A stretch of DNA of 64,000 bases. Source: Lachnospiraceae bacterium (GTDB taxonomy: Bacteria > Bacillota > Clostridia > Lachnospirales > Lachnospiraceae). Each line of letters begins with the position of its first letter. Position 1 is the stretch's first letter. The notes under the pieces were generated by a model, which made no database searches, had not been told where the DNA came from, and was given only the letters and a program-made list of their open reading frames with translations. Shown here piece by piece: positions 26,878 through 36,113 of the stretch. The stretch lies in assembly GCA_017938285.1 (NCBI GenBank), contig JAGBBW010000093.1, forward strand, positions 1-64,000, written 5' to 3'. The position numbers and the translations under genes are program-made.

Positions 26878-27393
26878 TTACTTCGTTATAAATAAAGTCC
26901 CCCGTAGTGGCTGTAGTGCAAACAGCAGAAGTATGCCAAGAATACCACAGGAAATGACCTCTCCGATTCCTATGGTTGCAAACAGATACCAGTAAGCGTC
27001 CGTGAGTCCATAAGCAGTTTTCAGCACCCATGGTATGATAAATGCATTCGTCAGAACCGGCGGGACAGGAACCAGAAATTTTGCCCATTTTACTTTTTTT
27101 GCAGCTTTCCCTGCAAAATAGGAACCGATGGCACCCAGCAATGTTGCCAGTGTACCGAAAACAACATCCAGAATGGCGGCGCCGGACAGTAAATTGAACA
27201 GCAGGCAGCCAATGGCAAGTCCCGGTATGGCGGATGGGGTAAAGTAGGGAAGGATGGTCAGTGCCTCGGAGACACGTACCTGGATGGCGCCGGAAGCCAG
27301 GCCAAAGGCATTGATGGCGAAGCTTAGGACGACGTAGAGTGCTGCTATCATCGCAGCGGTCACGAGTGACATGATGTTAGATTTTTTGTGCAT
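26878..27393 (-). CDS. queT: QueT-type queuosine precursor ECF transporter S component
   Basis: A 171-residue membrane protein with about five hydrophobic helices. The pattern ALYVVLSFAINAFGLASGAIQVRVSEALTILPYF is the QueT (DUF988) signature. These S components bind queuosine precursors such as preQ1 and work with a shared ECF energising module encoded elsewhere. A preQ1-type leader sits just upstream, which supports the assignment. Confidence 0.92.
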   Translation of the reverse strand: MHKKSNIMSLVTAAMIAALYVVLSFAINAFGLASGAIQVRVSEALTILPYFTPSAIPGLAIGCLLFNLLSGAAILDVVFGTLATLLGAIGSYFAGKAAKKVKWAKFLVPVPPVLTNAFIIPWVLKTAYGLTDAYWYLFATIGIGEVISCGILGILLLFALQPLRGTLFITK

Positions 27394-27403
27394 ATTTTTC
27401 TCC

Positions 27404-27442
27404 TTTAGTTTTGTTTTACGAGTGGAAGGTCTCGAACACTCG
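27404..27442 (-). promoter_or_regulatory. preQ1-I riboswitch, translational type, upstream of queT
   Basis: On the minus strand the leader is a GAGTG/CACTC stem with a 12-base loop (TTCGAGACCTTC), then an A-rich tail ending AAAACTAAAGGAG. That is the preQ1-I layout: hairpin plus A-rich tail folding back as a pseudoknot. CCTT in the loop can pair with AAGG of the Shine-Dalgarno, so ligand would hide the ribosome site. Gene context (queT) agrees. A further upstream hairpin lies at about 27443-27500. Confidence 0.68.
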
Positions 27443-27521
27443 GGAAGCTCTGCTTCCAGTCTGGGATATCATATATCGAATACCCCGCCCGGATATGACC
27501 TTGTTTTTATGGGCGTGGATT

Positions 27522-27550
27522 AGTATAACACGGTAGGTACGAAAGTACAA
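27522..27550 (-). promoter_or_regulatory. Promoter of queT
   Basis: On the minus strand TTGTAC (27545-27550), 17-bp spacer, TATACT (27522-27527), about 80 bp before the preQ1 aptamer. Confidence 0.7.
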
Positions 27551-27623
27551 GAGTTTTTTGTATAACCCTTTTTGTTTGTGGAAAGAATAACCATAAAACT
27601 ACTAGTTAGAAAGGATTATGGTT

Positions 27624-28439
27624 ATGGAACAGCAGAGTGCAGTAAAACGTGTAAATGTAACAAGATGGAGACTTCTGTGGATATTAATTGCCGCAGCCTG
27701 GCTTTTTGTATTTTTGAAGCTTTTAGTGGGAGCACTGTTTGAAAAAAATACAAGCCTGGTGGCGGCTTTTTCTGTCACAAATCCGGAAGCAATCAGTGCT
27801 ACGGTGGAAATTACGGCAAGATATCCGGAGGAGAGTCTGACGGAAGAACAGAAGCAGCAGCTGATAGGAGCACTGGCAGAGGAAATTCTTCTGACGATTG
27901 AGGAGGAACCGGAGATAATTGCAACAGAAACAAGACAGGAAATGATAGTCAGCAAGGAAGCAAAGGCAGCCAGCACAGAGCTTAAGGTAATCAGTTTATT
28001 TCCGGAACAGACAGACGGACAGAAGACGGGTATAAGTATTGGGGCAGGGACAAGGAACTATTTATATGCCAGAATCAGTCTGAATGAGTCGTTAGGTACG
28101 GTTCTTACGTATAAAAATTTATTGGAAGAAGCGTTGCGTGGGCTTTCCTGTACGGAAATCAGCACAACCATACAGCTGATTGGGGATTATCCGGGGTATC
28201 TGACATTAGAGCGCAGAAATGAAATTACAGAAGAAATTCTTCAGACCCTTGGTGCGGAAGTCGTATATGAGTACCGGGAAGCGGATTTGTATACCGTATA
28301 TGCTTACACAGGAAGCCTGGACAATTATATTACGGTCGAGGGAAAGAAAATCAATCTGCATATTGCCATGAGCCAGAATGAGAACCGTTATCGTACAATT
28401 TTGTATCTGGCTTCTCCGATTTTGCCGGATACCTGGTAG
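27624..28439 (+). CDS. YwmB-like membrane-anchored protein
   Basis: A 271-residue protein with one N-terminal membrane helix (about 15-35) and an outside domain made of two similar alpha/beta halves. The C-terminal half (GDYPGYLTLERRNEITEEILQTLGAEVVYEYREADLYTVYAYTG) resembles the Bacillus YwmB fold. The molecular role of YwmB is not known. Two in-frame ATGs lie 6 bp apart; 27624 has the better distance from GAAAGGA. It is the first gene of a three-gene operon with a large surface protein and a GT2 glycosyltransferase. Confidence 0.65.
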   Translation: MEQQSAVKRVNVTRWRLLWILIAAAWLFVFLKLLVGALFEKNTSLVAAFSVTNPEAISATVEITARYPEESLTEEQKQQLIGALAEEILLTIEEEPEIIATETRQEMIVSKEAKAASTELKVISLFPEQTDGQKTGISIGAGTRNYLYARISLNESLGTVLTYKNLLEEALRGLSCTEISTTIQLIGDYPGYLTLERRNEITEEILQTLGAEVVYEYREADLYTVYAYTGSLDNYITVEGKKINLHIAMSQNENRYRTILYLASPILPDTW

Positions 28440-28518
28440 AAAAAATTGTTGTAGTTTTGCCAAAAATGTAATACGATATAAGGTACAGGATTTAGTTAGA
28501 AAGGACAGAAAAAACTAC

Positions 28519-31044
28519 ATGAAATATACAGTGAAATTTTTAATCCTGCTTGGCGTTTTTATCGCATCCATTTATTTTTTTGGCAGTAATATGGATGAGG
28601 CTATGTTTGGTTCAGTCAAAACAACAGCCATGGCAGAGGCAGAACTTCCAACGATTGCATTGCATAGCGACGGGGTGACCGTGAGTTGTCTTTACGGTTA
28701 TACGTCTGCGATTGATATGTATTCCATACGGGAAAATATGGTGGTGGTTGAATCCAGCCAGACGATGGAACTTCTGATTGATGAAAATGGAACAGATGTG
28801 AGAAAACTGCATTACGAAGTGCATGATGTGAATACGCAGGAAGAAATTGCGGAAGGAACCATAAATGCATTTGATTATGACAAAGAACAGAAAAAAGCCA
28901 GGATTAAGATTTCCAATAAAATGGAGGCAGGTAAGGAATATGCGGTGGAAGTTATGCTGGTGGATTCGGAAAGCCGTCGTATTTATTATTACTTCCGCAT
29001 AAAATACTATAATGACAGTTTTTTCGCAGAAAAAACGGAGTTTATCCGCAATTTTTCCCGGTGGGCAATGGAAAAAGAGATTGATACCGTGATTCCGTTT
29101 CTGGAAAGCACATACCGTGGTGCAGGTTCTACGTATGCCCATGTGGACATAAATGACAGCTATTATATGGTCTGCTGGGGTGATCTGGAGCCGGAACTTT
29201 TAACGGAACCGCTGCTGACGATGACGGAGGTTTATAATAATATTGCGACAGGGACGCTTCAGTATCTGGTGGAACTGGATACCGGTTCTGGCAGGGAGCA
29301 GTATTATGTGAAAGAAAAATTTCGTGTAACGGTTACGGATGCGGCGCAGTATCTTTTGAATTATGAACGTACCATGGAGGCGGTTTTTGATGAAAAACTG
29401 GCCAGTCTTTCCCAGAACCAGTTTAAGCTTGGAGTGACAAATGATACCGGTCTTGCGCTTCTGACGAATGCAGATGCCAGTATGCTGGCTTTTGTGCGTA
29501 ATAAGGAGTTGTGGCATTACAATCTGGCGGAAAATAAGCTCTGCAGGGTATTTTCTTACCGTAAGGAAAATGAGGTGGAGAACGGGCTTTCCTGCGACCA
29601 GTATGATGTCCGGATATTGAAAATGTACGAAAACGGAGATGTCAGCTTTCTTGTCTATGGTTATATGGGACGGGGAGAGTATGAAGGAAAAACAGGAATT
29701 CTTTTGTACCGGTATTACCGTGGCGAAGAGCGTATAGAAGAACAGTTATATCTTCCGGTCGGGGAGAGTTATCAGAAAATCAAGGAGGAGCTGGGCAGTT
29801 TCAGCTACATGAATGAGTATGACCAGTTTTTCTTTATGGCGTATGAAACAATGTTTTCCTATAATCTGACGACCAAGGAACTTTCTGTAATATCAGACTG
29901 TGCGATAGAGTCTTCCGTGGCGTTCTTCCAGGACAGTGCTTATGTCTGCTGGCAGGAGGATGATAACAGGCTGCAGCTGCTGCACCTGGAAACCGGAGAG
30001 CGGGAAGAACTTGTGGCAGAGGAAGGGGAGTTTCTCCGGGTACTCGGAAAAATCAACGAAAATATCATCTGCAGTTATGGACTGCGTTCTGACTGCATGA
30101 TAAAGGGAGATGGTTCCACACTTTACCCGGCGTATGCTGTCCGGATTCTGGATAAAAATCTGCAGGAAAAGAAGTCCTACCAGAAGGAAGGAATTTATGT
30201 GGCGGAGGCAGAAGTTACTACAAATTCCATTCGTCTGCGCCGGGTGGAAAAAACGGCAAAAGGGGGCTATGCAGAAGCTGCGGATGATTATATTCTCAAC
30301 AGTATGGAGGAAGAAACAAAACCGGTTGTACTGGACAGCCGTATTACAGAGCTGATGTTCCAGGAATATTATATCGACCTTCCTTCCACATATGAAATGA
30401 AGGAAATCCCGGTGCCGGAAACCGTACCATATACGATACTGTCAGAAGACAAAACAGTACGTATTACAGAACTGGAAAATACCGAAGAAGAATATATGGT
30501 ATATTCTTTTGGTGAAATTGCAGGTATCAGCAGTGACTGTGCAGAGGCAGTGCGGCTGGCAGACCGGTCCGGTGTGGTAGGTACGGTAATTAATGAAAAG
30601 GGACGTGTCATCTGGGAAAGAGGTGTCAAGTATTCCTCGTATGTACTGGAAGAGCGCTCTGGCAGTTCCACAAAAGCCAGCGGTCTTACCAGCAGACAGG
30701 AGGCTGTAAGAATGATGGCCTCCTATATGGGAGTGGAGCTGGAAACTTCTGGACTTCTGCCGGAACAGAGTGTAAAGGAATTTTTGGAAGAAACCACAGG
30801 GCAGAGAGTGTTGTCCCTGACCGGTGCTTCCCTGGATGAAGTGCTGTATTTTGTGTTCCGTGGAGCACCGGTATATGCCATGAAGAATGCTTCAGAAGCA
30901 GTGGTAATTACCGGGTACAATACAGGAAGCATTACCATATATGAACCAGAGAAAGGAACTTACAGAACGTGGTCTGTCAAAGAGGCGGAAACCATATTTG
31001 AAGAAGCAGGAAATATCTTTTTAAGTTATTTGCAGAAAAAGTAG
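28519..31044 (+). CDS. Large extracytoplasmic protein with degenerate C39-like peptidase domain
   Basis: An 841-residue protein beginning with a signal anchor (residues 5-25). The first part (about 40-190) is beta-rich; the middle (about 270-600) has repeating strand motifs resembling a propeller, for example LWHYNLAENKLCRVFSYRKENE and FSYNLTTKELSVISD. The last about 130 residues (TSRQEAVRMMASYMG... GAPVYAMKNASEAVVITGYNTGSITIYEPEKGTYRTW) look like a peptidase C39-like fold. The expected catalytic Cys is Thr/Ser and the His before VVITGY is replaced by SEA, so it is probably inactive. I took the ATG at 28519 because it starts the signal anchor. Possible role: surface scaffold for the coupled glycosyltransferase; not established. 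Confidence 0.75.
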   Translation: MKYTVKFLILLGVFIASIYFFGSNMDEAMFGSVKTTAMAEAELPTIALHSDGVTVSCLYGYTSAIDMYSIRENMVVVESSQTMELLIDENGTDVRKLHYEVHDVNTQEEIAEGTINAFDYDKEQKKARIKISNKMEAGKEYAVEVMLVDSESRRIYYYFRIKYYNDSFFAEKTEFIRNFSRWAMEKEIDTVIPFLESTYRGAGSTYAHVDINDSYYMVCWGDLEPELLTEPLLTMTEVYNNIATGTLQYLVELDTGSGREQYYVKEKFRVTVTDAAQYLLNYERTMEAVFDEKLASLSQNQFKLGVTNDTGLALLTNADASMLAFVRNKELWHYNLAENKLCRVFSYRKENEVENGLSCDQYDVRILKMYENGDVSFLVYGYMGRGEYEGKTGILLYRYYRGEERIEEQLYLPVGESYQKIKEELGSFSYMNEYDQFFFMAYETMFSYNLTTKELSVISDCAIESSVAFFQDSAYVCWQEDDNRLQLLHLETGEREELVAEEGEFLRVLGKINENIICSYGLRSDCMIKGDGSTLYPAYAVRILDKNLQEKKSYQKEGIYVAEAEVTTNSIRLRRVEKTAKGGYAEAADDYILNSMEEETKPVVLDSRITELMFQEYYIDLPSTYEMKEIPVPETVPYTILSEDKTVRITELENTEEEYMVYSFGEIAGISSDCAEAVRLADRSGVVGTVINEKGRVIWERGVKYSSYVLEERSGSSTKASGLTSRQEAVRMMASYMGVELETSGLLPEQSVKEFLEETTGQRVLSLTGASLDEVLYFVFRGAPVYAMKNASEAVVITGYNTGSITIYEPEKGTYRTWSVKEAETIFEEAGNIFLSYLQKK

Positions 31045-31067
31045 GATATTAGAAACGGAGGAACGGT

Positions 31068-32084
31068 ATGAAATTATTGACGGTGGCAATTCCCTGCTAC
31101 AATTCAGAAAGCTATATGCGCCATGCAGTAGAAACATTATTAGTTGGTGGTGAAGATGTGGAAATCATCATAGTGGATGACGGTTCCAGTGACGGAACAT
31201 ATGAAATCGGACTGGAACTGCAGGAGCAGCATCCGGGTATTGTGAGAGTAATCCACCAGGAAAATGCCGGACACGGAGGAGCAGTAAACACAGGACTGAA
31301 AGAAGCAGCCGGATTGTATTTTAAAGTGGTGGACAGTGATGACTGGGTAAAAGAAGAGGCATTTCTGGAAGCATTATCCACACTGAAAAAGCTGGTGGAG
31401 GATGGAACCAGTCTGGATATGTTCATCTGCAATTATGTGTATGAAAAAGTGGGAGAAAAGCGTAAGAAGGTGATTCATTACCGGAACTGTATGCCGCAGG
31501 ACCGTGTATTTACCTGGGATGATGTGTCACACTTCCGCACCGGACAGTTCATACTGATGCATTCTGTTATTTACCGCACAAAACTTCTGCGGGATTGTGG
31601 ATTGGAACTGCCAAAACACACATTTTATGTGGATAACATTTATGTATATCAGCCGCTGCCTGCGGTAAAGACTATGTATTACAGGGATTTGAACCTGTAC
31701 CGTTATTTTATCGGCAGGGAGGACCAGTCTGTCAATGAAAACAATATGATGAAACGTATTGACCAGCAGTTGTTTGTGACAAGAACGATTATTGATGGAC
31801 ATGATTTTACAAAAATTAAAAACCGTCATTTAAGAAGTTATATGACAAAATATGTGATGATAATGATGACAATTTCATCGGTATTTTTAATAAAAATAGG
31901 CACGGAGGATGCGCTGCGTAAAAAAGATGAACTATGGGGATATCTGGAGGGAAAGAACAGGAAGATGTTTAAGGCAATCAGCAGAACAGTACTTGGAAAA
32001 TCTTCCAAACTTCACAGCCGTCCGGGACAGGAGTTTGTCAAGGTCGGCTATGAAGTGGCAAGAAAGCTGTTTCATTTCAACTAA
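31068..32084 (+). CDS. Family 2 glycosyltransferase
   Basis: A 338-residue cytoplasmic enzyme. GT-A features: VAIPCYNSESYM at the N-terminus, IIVDDGSSDGTYEI, GHGGAVNTGLKEA, and the metal-binding VVDSDDW near residue 90. There is no membrane helix of the processive type. GGAGG precedes the ATG. It is the last gene of the YwmB-like operon, 23 bp after the large surface protein, so it probably acts on the same envelope polymer. Confidence 0.92.
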   Translation: MKLLTVAIPCYNSESYMRHAVETLLVGGEDVEIIIVDDGSSDGTYEIGLELQEQHPGIVRVIHQENAGHGGAVNTGLKEAAGLYFKVVDSDDWVKEEAFLEALSTLKKLVEDGTSLDMFICNYVYEKVGEKRKKVIHYRNCMPQDRVFTWDDVSHFRTGQFILMHSVIYRTKLLRDCGLELPKHTFYVDNIYVYQPLPAVKTMYYRDLNLYRYFIGREDQSVNENNMMKRIDQQLFVTRTIIDGHDFTKIKNRHLRSYMTKYVMIMMTISSVFLIKIGTEDALRKKDELWGYLEGKNRKMFKAISRTVLGKSSKLHSRPGQEFVKVGYEVARKLFHFN

Positions 32085-32106
32085 AAAAGTTGAAATGAAA
32101 CAGCTT
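32064..32106. terminator. 19-bp perfect hairpin between convergent genes
   Basis: Positions 32064-32082 and 32088-32106 are exact complements with a 5-base AAAAA loop. The hairpin contains the last codons and stop of the glycosyltransferase gene and ends 14 bp before the stop of the convergent PAP2 gene. There is no U-run on either side, so it is a stem barrier rather than a canonical terminator. Confidence 0.6.
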
Positions 32107-32119
32107 GGAGGTTAATGTA

Positions 32120-32782
32120 TTAAGTCGTACTGGTTTCTTTTATCTGTTCCGGAATCCGTTCGAATTTTGGAAGGTAGGAGAACAGATACATAACCAGTGA
32201 CAGTAATAGTCCACAGGCAACATCAATAACAGAGTGCTGCTTTAAAAATACGGTGGACAGGCAGATGGACACGGTAAGGAGGAGTGCACCGCCACGAATC
32301 CATTTTTTGTCCTTTAACGTACTGCTTTTGAACACAGCAATGCAGCAGCCTATGGAATTATAGGTATGGATGCTTGGACATACATTGGTGGAAGTATCAA
32401 TGGAGTACAGATAAGCAACCATCCGGGTGAAGATGTTTTCTCTGCCCAGGGTGCTTAAATCCTGACGCAGATGATGTCCGTTCGGCCAGAGATAGTAAAT
32501 GCCGAGGCAGATAGTCATGCCGACAAATAAAAAGATACACAGGCGGATAAAGTCCCGCTTATTGGTAAAAAAGAAATAGGCAATGGTAACTGCCACATAA
32601 CCAAACCATAGTACGTATGGAATAATAAACCATTCGCAGAACGGTATGTAGTGGTCCAGGGTGGATTCAACCAGAAAAACATCTTTGGTATTCTGCTTTT
32701 CCAGCCAGAAAAAACAAACCAGATAAAATGGCAGGTATAAAATTGCCAGGGCGTGATTATATTTGGAAAATAATTGTTTCAT
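32120..32782 (-). CDS. PAP2-superfamily membrane phosphatase
   Basis: A 220-residue protein with about six membrane segments. The PAP2 motifs are present: CPSIHTYNS (PSxH) and KQHSVIDV (the final HxxxD), with the first motif reduced. Members dephosphorylate lipid phosphates such as undecaprenyl pyrophosphate or phosphatidic acid. The ATG at 32780-32782 has GAAAGGA upstream; a much longer frame reaching into deoB is rejected. It is divergent from deoB. Confidence 0.85.
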   Translation of the reverse strand: MKQLFSKYNHALAILYLPFYLVCFFWLEKQNTKDVFLVESTLDHYIPFCEWFIIPYVLWFGYVAVTIAYFFFTNKRDFIRLCIFLFVGMTICLGIYYLWPNGHHLRQDLSTLGRENIFTRMVAYLYSIDTSTNVCPSIHTYNSIGCCIAVFKSSTLKDKKWIRGGALLLTVSICLSTVFLKQHSVIDVACGLLLSLVMYLFSYLPKFERIPEQIKETSTT

Positions 32783-32945
32783 TTTTTTATCCTTTCTATA
32801 ATTGATGGGTGAACCAGTAGCTGAAAAGACTGCTCTGGTTGGGGACAGACACAAACTTGAAAAGAAGTATAGCACTAAATGTTTTATATGGCAAATGGTA
32901 TGGGAAAATTTTAAGGAAATTTTAATCTTCGAAAGGAAGGTATTT

Positions 32946-34112
32946 ATGGGAAAAAGAGTTTTTTTAGTGGTTCTTGACAGTGTAGGAATTGGGGAAATGC
33001 CGGATTCTGCGGAGTATGGTGACGCAGGCAGCAATACCATGCGGTCTGCGGCGCAGAGCACTGCCTTTGCCATGCCTGGCATGGAGAACTACGGACTGTT
33101 TGATTTGGAGGGTATTCAGGACCTCAAAAAGACCGATGTGGAATTCCAGGGTGCTGTCATGCGTATTGCGGAGGCTTCCAGAGGAAAGGATACGACCATT
33201 GGACACTGGGAAATTGCCGGGCTTGTGTCAGAACAGCCGCTGCCGACCTTTCCAAATGGTTTTCCGGAGAAGTTAATTCAGGCATTTGAAGAAAAAACCG
33301 GACGCAGGGTACTGTGCAATCGTCCTTATTCCGGAACAGAAGTTATTAGGGACTATGGCAAAGAGAGTGTGGAAACCGGAGCATTGATTGTGTATACCTC
33401 GGCAGACAGCGTGTTCCAGATTGCAGCCCACGAAGCGGTAGTTCCAGTAGAAGAACTGTACCGTTACTGTGAAATCGCAAGGGAACTCTGCGTTGGAGAA
33501 TTTGGTGTGGGGCGTGTTATTGCCCGCCCATTTGAAGGGGAGCATCCGTATAAGAGAACAGCAGGACGCCACGATTACTCTCTTGTTCCACCAAAGAAGA
33601 CGATGTTAAATTATATTGCGGAGCAGGGGATGGAAGTACGCGGCGTTGGCAAAATCTACGATATTTTTGCTGGCAGCGGCATTACAAAGACGGTGCGCAC
33701 TGCAAATAATGCAGAAGGCATTGAACGGACACTGGAGTGGATGAAGGAAGAGTTTACCGGACTCTGTTTTACCAATCTGGTGGATTTTGATATGGTGTAT
33801 GGCCATAGAAATGATGTGGAGGGCTATGCGAAGGCATTGACTTATTTTGATTCCAGACTGCCTGAGCTGGTGGCTGCGTTAAAAGAGGAGGATTTATTGA
33901 TCATCACCGCAGACCATGGCTGTGACCCGGCGACCCCATCCACAGACCACTCCAGGGAGTATGTGCCGGTGGTAGTGATTGGGGAAAAGGTGAAGCCGGT
34001 GAACCTGGGAACGCGAATGAGCTTTGCAGATACCGGAGCCACGGTGATGGAGTACCTGGGAGTGAAGGGAGATATCTGCGGAAAGTCATATCTGAAGGAG
34101 ATTTTGAAGTAA
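32946..34112 (+). CDS. deoB: Phosphopentomutase
   Basis: A 388-residue metalloenzyme interconverting ribose (or deoxyribose) 1- and 5-phosphate in nucleoside salvage. The metal-binding VVLDSVGIGEMPD at the N-terminus (D10), GKDTTIGHWE with the catalytic Thr, DFDMVYGHRNDV and DHGCDPATPSTDHSREYVP are all intact. The ATG at 32946 follows GAAAGGAAGG; a longer frame is rejected. It is alone here; nucleoside phosphorylase genes are not nearby. Confidence 0.96.
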   Translation: MGKRVFLVVLDSVGIGEMPDSAEYGDAGSNTMRSAAQSTAFAMPGMENYGLFDLEGIQDLKKTDVEFQGAVMRIAEASRGKDTTIGHWEIAGLVSEQPLPTFPNGFPEKLIQAFEEKTGRRVLCNRPYSGTEVIRDYGKESVETGALIVYTSADSVFQIAAHEAVVPVEELYRYCEIARELCVGEFGVGRVIARPFEGEHPYKRTAGRHDYSLVPPKKTMLNYIAEQGMEVRGVGKIYDIFAGSGITKTVRTANNAEGIERTLEWMKEEFTGLCFTNLVDFDMVYGHRNDVEGYAKALTYFDSRLPELVAALKEEDLLIITADHGCDPATPSTDHSREYVPVVVIGEKVKPVNLGTRMSFADTGATVMEYLGVKGDICGKSYLKEILK

Positions 34113-34140
34113 TTGCAGAAATTGCCGTCTGGTAATAGAA

Positions 34141-34220
34141 AAAAGACTGCTGTAAAATAGTTTCAGCTGTGCGTACGACAGGTATGCTTAGTTTTGAAAC
34201 CGGTTTTGCAGTAGTCTTTT
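34141..34220. terminator. Bidirectional terminator after deoB
   Basis: AAAAGACTGCTGTAAAA (34141-34157) pairs, with two G-U positions, with TTTTGCAGTAGTCTTTT (34204-34220). It serves deoB and the convergent AraC gene. Confidence 0.8.
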
Positions 34221-34251
34221 GGGTTATCTGGAAATGGATAACGTTTTTTGG

Positions 34252-35043
34252 TTACTCTGAATAAATATCCTTTGGTGAAAGGGAAAACTGCTTTTTGAAG
34301 GCGCGGTAAAACGTGGTATAATCGTGAAAACCACATTTGGAATAAACCTCCACAGGATGTCCGCCTTGTTGGATTTCTTCTTTTGCCCAAAACAGGCGTT
34401 TTAACTTGATATATTGTCCGGCGGTAGTTCCCAGACTGGCGTGGAACAGACGATTCAGATGGGTCTTACTGATATAAAATTTTTCGGATAATTGTTCCAG
34501 TGACAGATCCAGTGACAGATTTTCATTAATATATTTGCAGATATCCACAACTAAATTCTGTTCCCCATTGGCAGGAAGGAGGGACAGGCGGGAAAAACAC
34601 TGATGCAGTTCATGCAGCAAAGGGAGGAGATAACACAGTTTTTCTTCCCTGGAAACAGCACTGCATACAGCATGAAGATACTGCATCCAGTGGTTTTCCG
34701 GAAATTCTTTGGCGCAGTAATGGTTATATTCTCCTAAAGGGCGATTATGAAACATATCCAGCAGATGCAGAAGATTCAGTTCTGTAAGAAGCGGAGTGAT
34801 TTCAAAGTTTACTGTAATACGGCGGTAAGTCTGATTTGTGAGAATATGATTGATATGCAGTTCTCCTTTACGCATCAGCATAATGTCTCCTTTGCGCAGA
34901 CGGTATCTTGTGCCTTCAACCAGATAATCGTTTTTTCCTTCTAAAAAAAGATAAATTTCATAATTGTCGTGGCTGTGCATGACCGGCTGTTCGATGATTG
35001 GATTTTCTGTCGTAGTCAGATGACTTTCTATAAAGTAATTCAC
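34252..35043 (-). CDS. AraC-family regulator
   Basis: A 263-residue regulator: cupin sensor (VMHSHDNYEIYLFLEGKNDYLVEG, KGELHINHI) and C-terminal double helix-turn-helix (LSLEQLSEKFYISKTHLNRLFHASLG and EVYSKCGFHDYTTFYRAFKKQFSLSPKDI). The start is GTG with AAGGATG 8 bases upstream. It is divergent from the epimerase-dehydrogenase operon and probably controls it. Confidence 0.9.
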   Translation of the reverse strand: MNYFIESHLTTTENPIIEQPVMHSHDNYEIYLFLEGKNDYLVEGTRYRLRKGDIMLMRKGELHINHILTNQTYRRITVNFEITPLLTELNLLHLLDMFHNRPLGEYNHYCAKEFPENHWMQYLHAVCSAVSREEKLCYLLPLLHELHQCFSRLSLLPANGEQNLVVDICKYINENLSLDLSLEQLSEKFYISKTHLNRLFHASLGTTAGQYIKLKRLFWAKEEIQQGGHPVEVYSKCGFHDYTTFYRAFKKQFSLSPKDIYSE

Positions 35044-35176
35044 TGTTTCACATCCTTCAGAGTATTAAAGTGCTGTTTTTTTACACTGTAAAAGTATTGG
35101 TTCCGTGTATGCTCCCTTAATTAGAGAATAACAGGGAATGTTTATTTTTGCAATGTATTTCTGTGTTTTATTGTAA

Positions 35177-35204
35177 TTGTAAATAAAAATCATCATTGTA
35201 TAAT
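35177..35204 (+). promoter_or_regulatory. Promoter of the epimerase-dehydrogenase operon
   Basis: TTGTAA (35177-35182), 16-bp spacer, TATAAT (35199-35204), about 56 bp ahead of the first start codon. Confidence 0.65.
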
Positions 35205-35260
35205 GGAAATAACAGAAGGAACCGCAAGAAAACATCGGTTATAGAAAGGACGGGACTGTG

Positions 35261-36109
35261 ATGGAAACAATGAAGATTTATGCTTTTGCAGACGAAGCTT
35301 CGGCGGATATGGACAGACAGATTGCTGCCATGAAGCGGAATCATTTACAGGGACTGGAAATCAGAAATGTGAATGGAACAAACATTTCCGACATTTCAAA
35401 GGAAAAGGCTGTGGAAGTGCATCGAAAACTACAGGAAGCGGGGCTCACCGTGTGGTCCATAGGTTCACCGATTGGGAAGATCAGTATGGAAGAAGAGTTT
35501 GGGGGACATCTGGAAAAGTTTAAGCATACGCTGGAGATAGCAGACATTCTGGAATGTAAGAATATCCGGCTGTTTTCGTTCTTCATTCCGTCAGGAAAAG
35601 ACCCTGGTCTTTATCAGGAGCCGGTAATGGAGCGGCTGAAACAGATGGTGGAGGCAGCACGAGGCAGTGGAATTGATTTGTGTCACGAAAATGAAAAAGA
35701 TATTTACGGAGATATTGCAGTACGTTGTCTGCAGATTCATAAGGAGATACCGGAACTGAAAGGAATTTTTGACCCTGCAAATTTTATTCAGTGCGGACAG
35801 GATACGCTGGAAGCATGGCGTATGTTAAAGCCTTACATAAAGTATCTGCATATTAAAGACGCCCTGGCGGATGGCATGGTAGTACCGGCAGGTGCAGGAA
35901 TCGGCAGTGTAAAAGAAATTCTCCAAAGTTTCCGGGCACAGGGAGGAACACAGGTCACTGTGGAGCCCCACTTAACCGTGTTTGAAGGTCTTCGTGAGTT
36001 GGAAGGGAAAAACAGGGAAAGTAAAATAGAAGAGTTCCGTTATCCGGATGCGGATACTGCATTTGATACTGCCTGTGATGCATTAAAAAACTTACTTCGG
36101 GAGGACTAA
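35261..36109 (+). CDS. Sugar phosphate isomerase/epimerase (xylose isomerase-like TIM barrel)
   Basis: A 282-residue TIM-barrel enzyme of the AP endonuclease 2 family. Metal-ligand positions appear in LCHENEKDIYG (H, E), FDPANFIQCG (D, N), YLHIKDALADG (H, D) and VTVEPHL (E). The ATG at 35261 follows GGACGGG. It is 4 bp from a Gfo/Idh/MocA gene; such pairs usually break down inositol isomers or unusual sugars by ketone intermediates. Substrate not determinable here. Confidence 0.9.
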   Translation: METMKIYAFADEASADMDRQIAAMKRNHLQGLEIRNVNGTNISDISKEKAVEVHRKLQEAGLTVWSIGSPIGKISMEEEFGGHLEKFKHTLEIADILECKNIRLFSFFIPSGKDPGLYQEPVMERLKQMVEAARGSGIDLCHENEKDIYGDIAVRCLQIHKEIPELKGIFDPANFIQCGQDTLEAWRMLKPYIKYLHIKDALADGMVVPAGAGIGSVKEILQSFRAQGGTQVTVEPHLTVFEGLRELEGKNRESKIEEFRYPDADTAFDTACDALKNLLRED

Positions 36110-36113
36110 AGGT

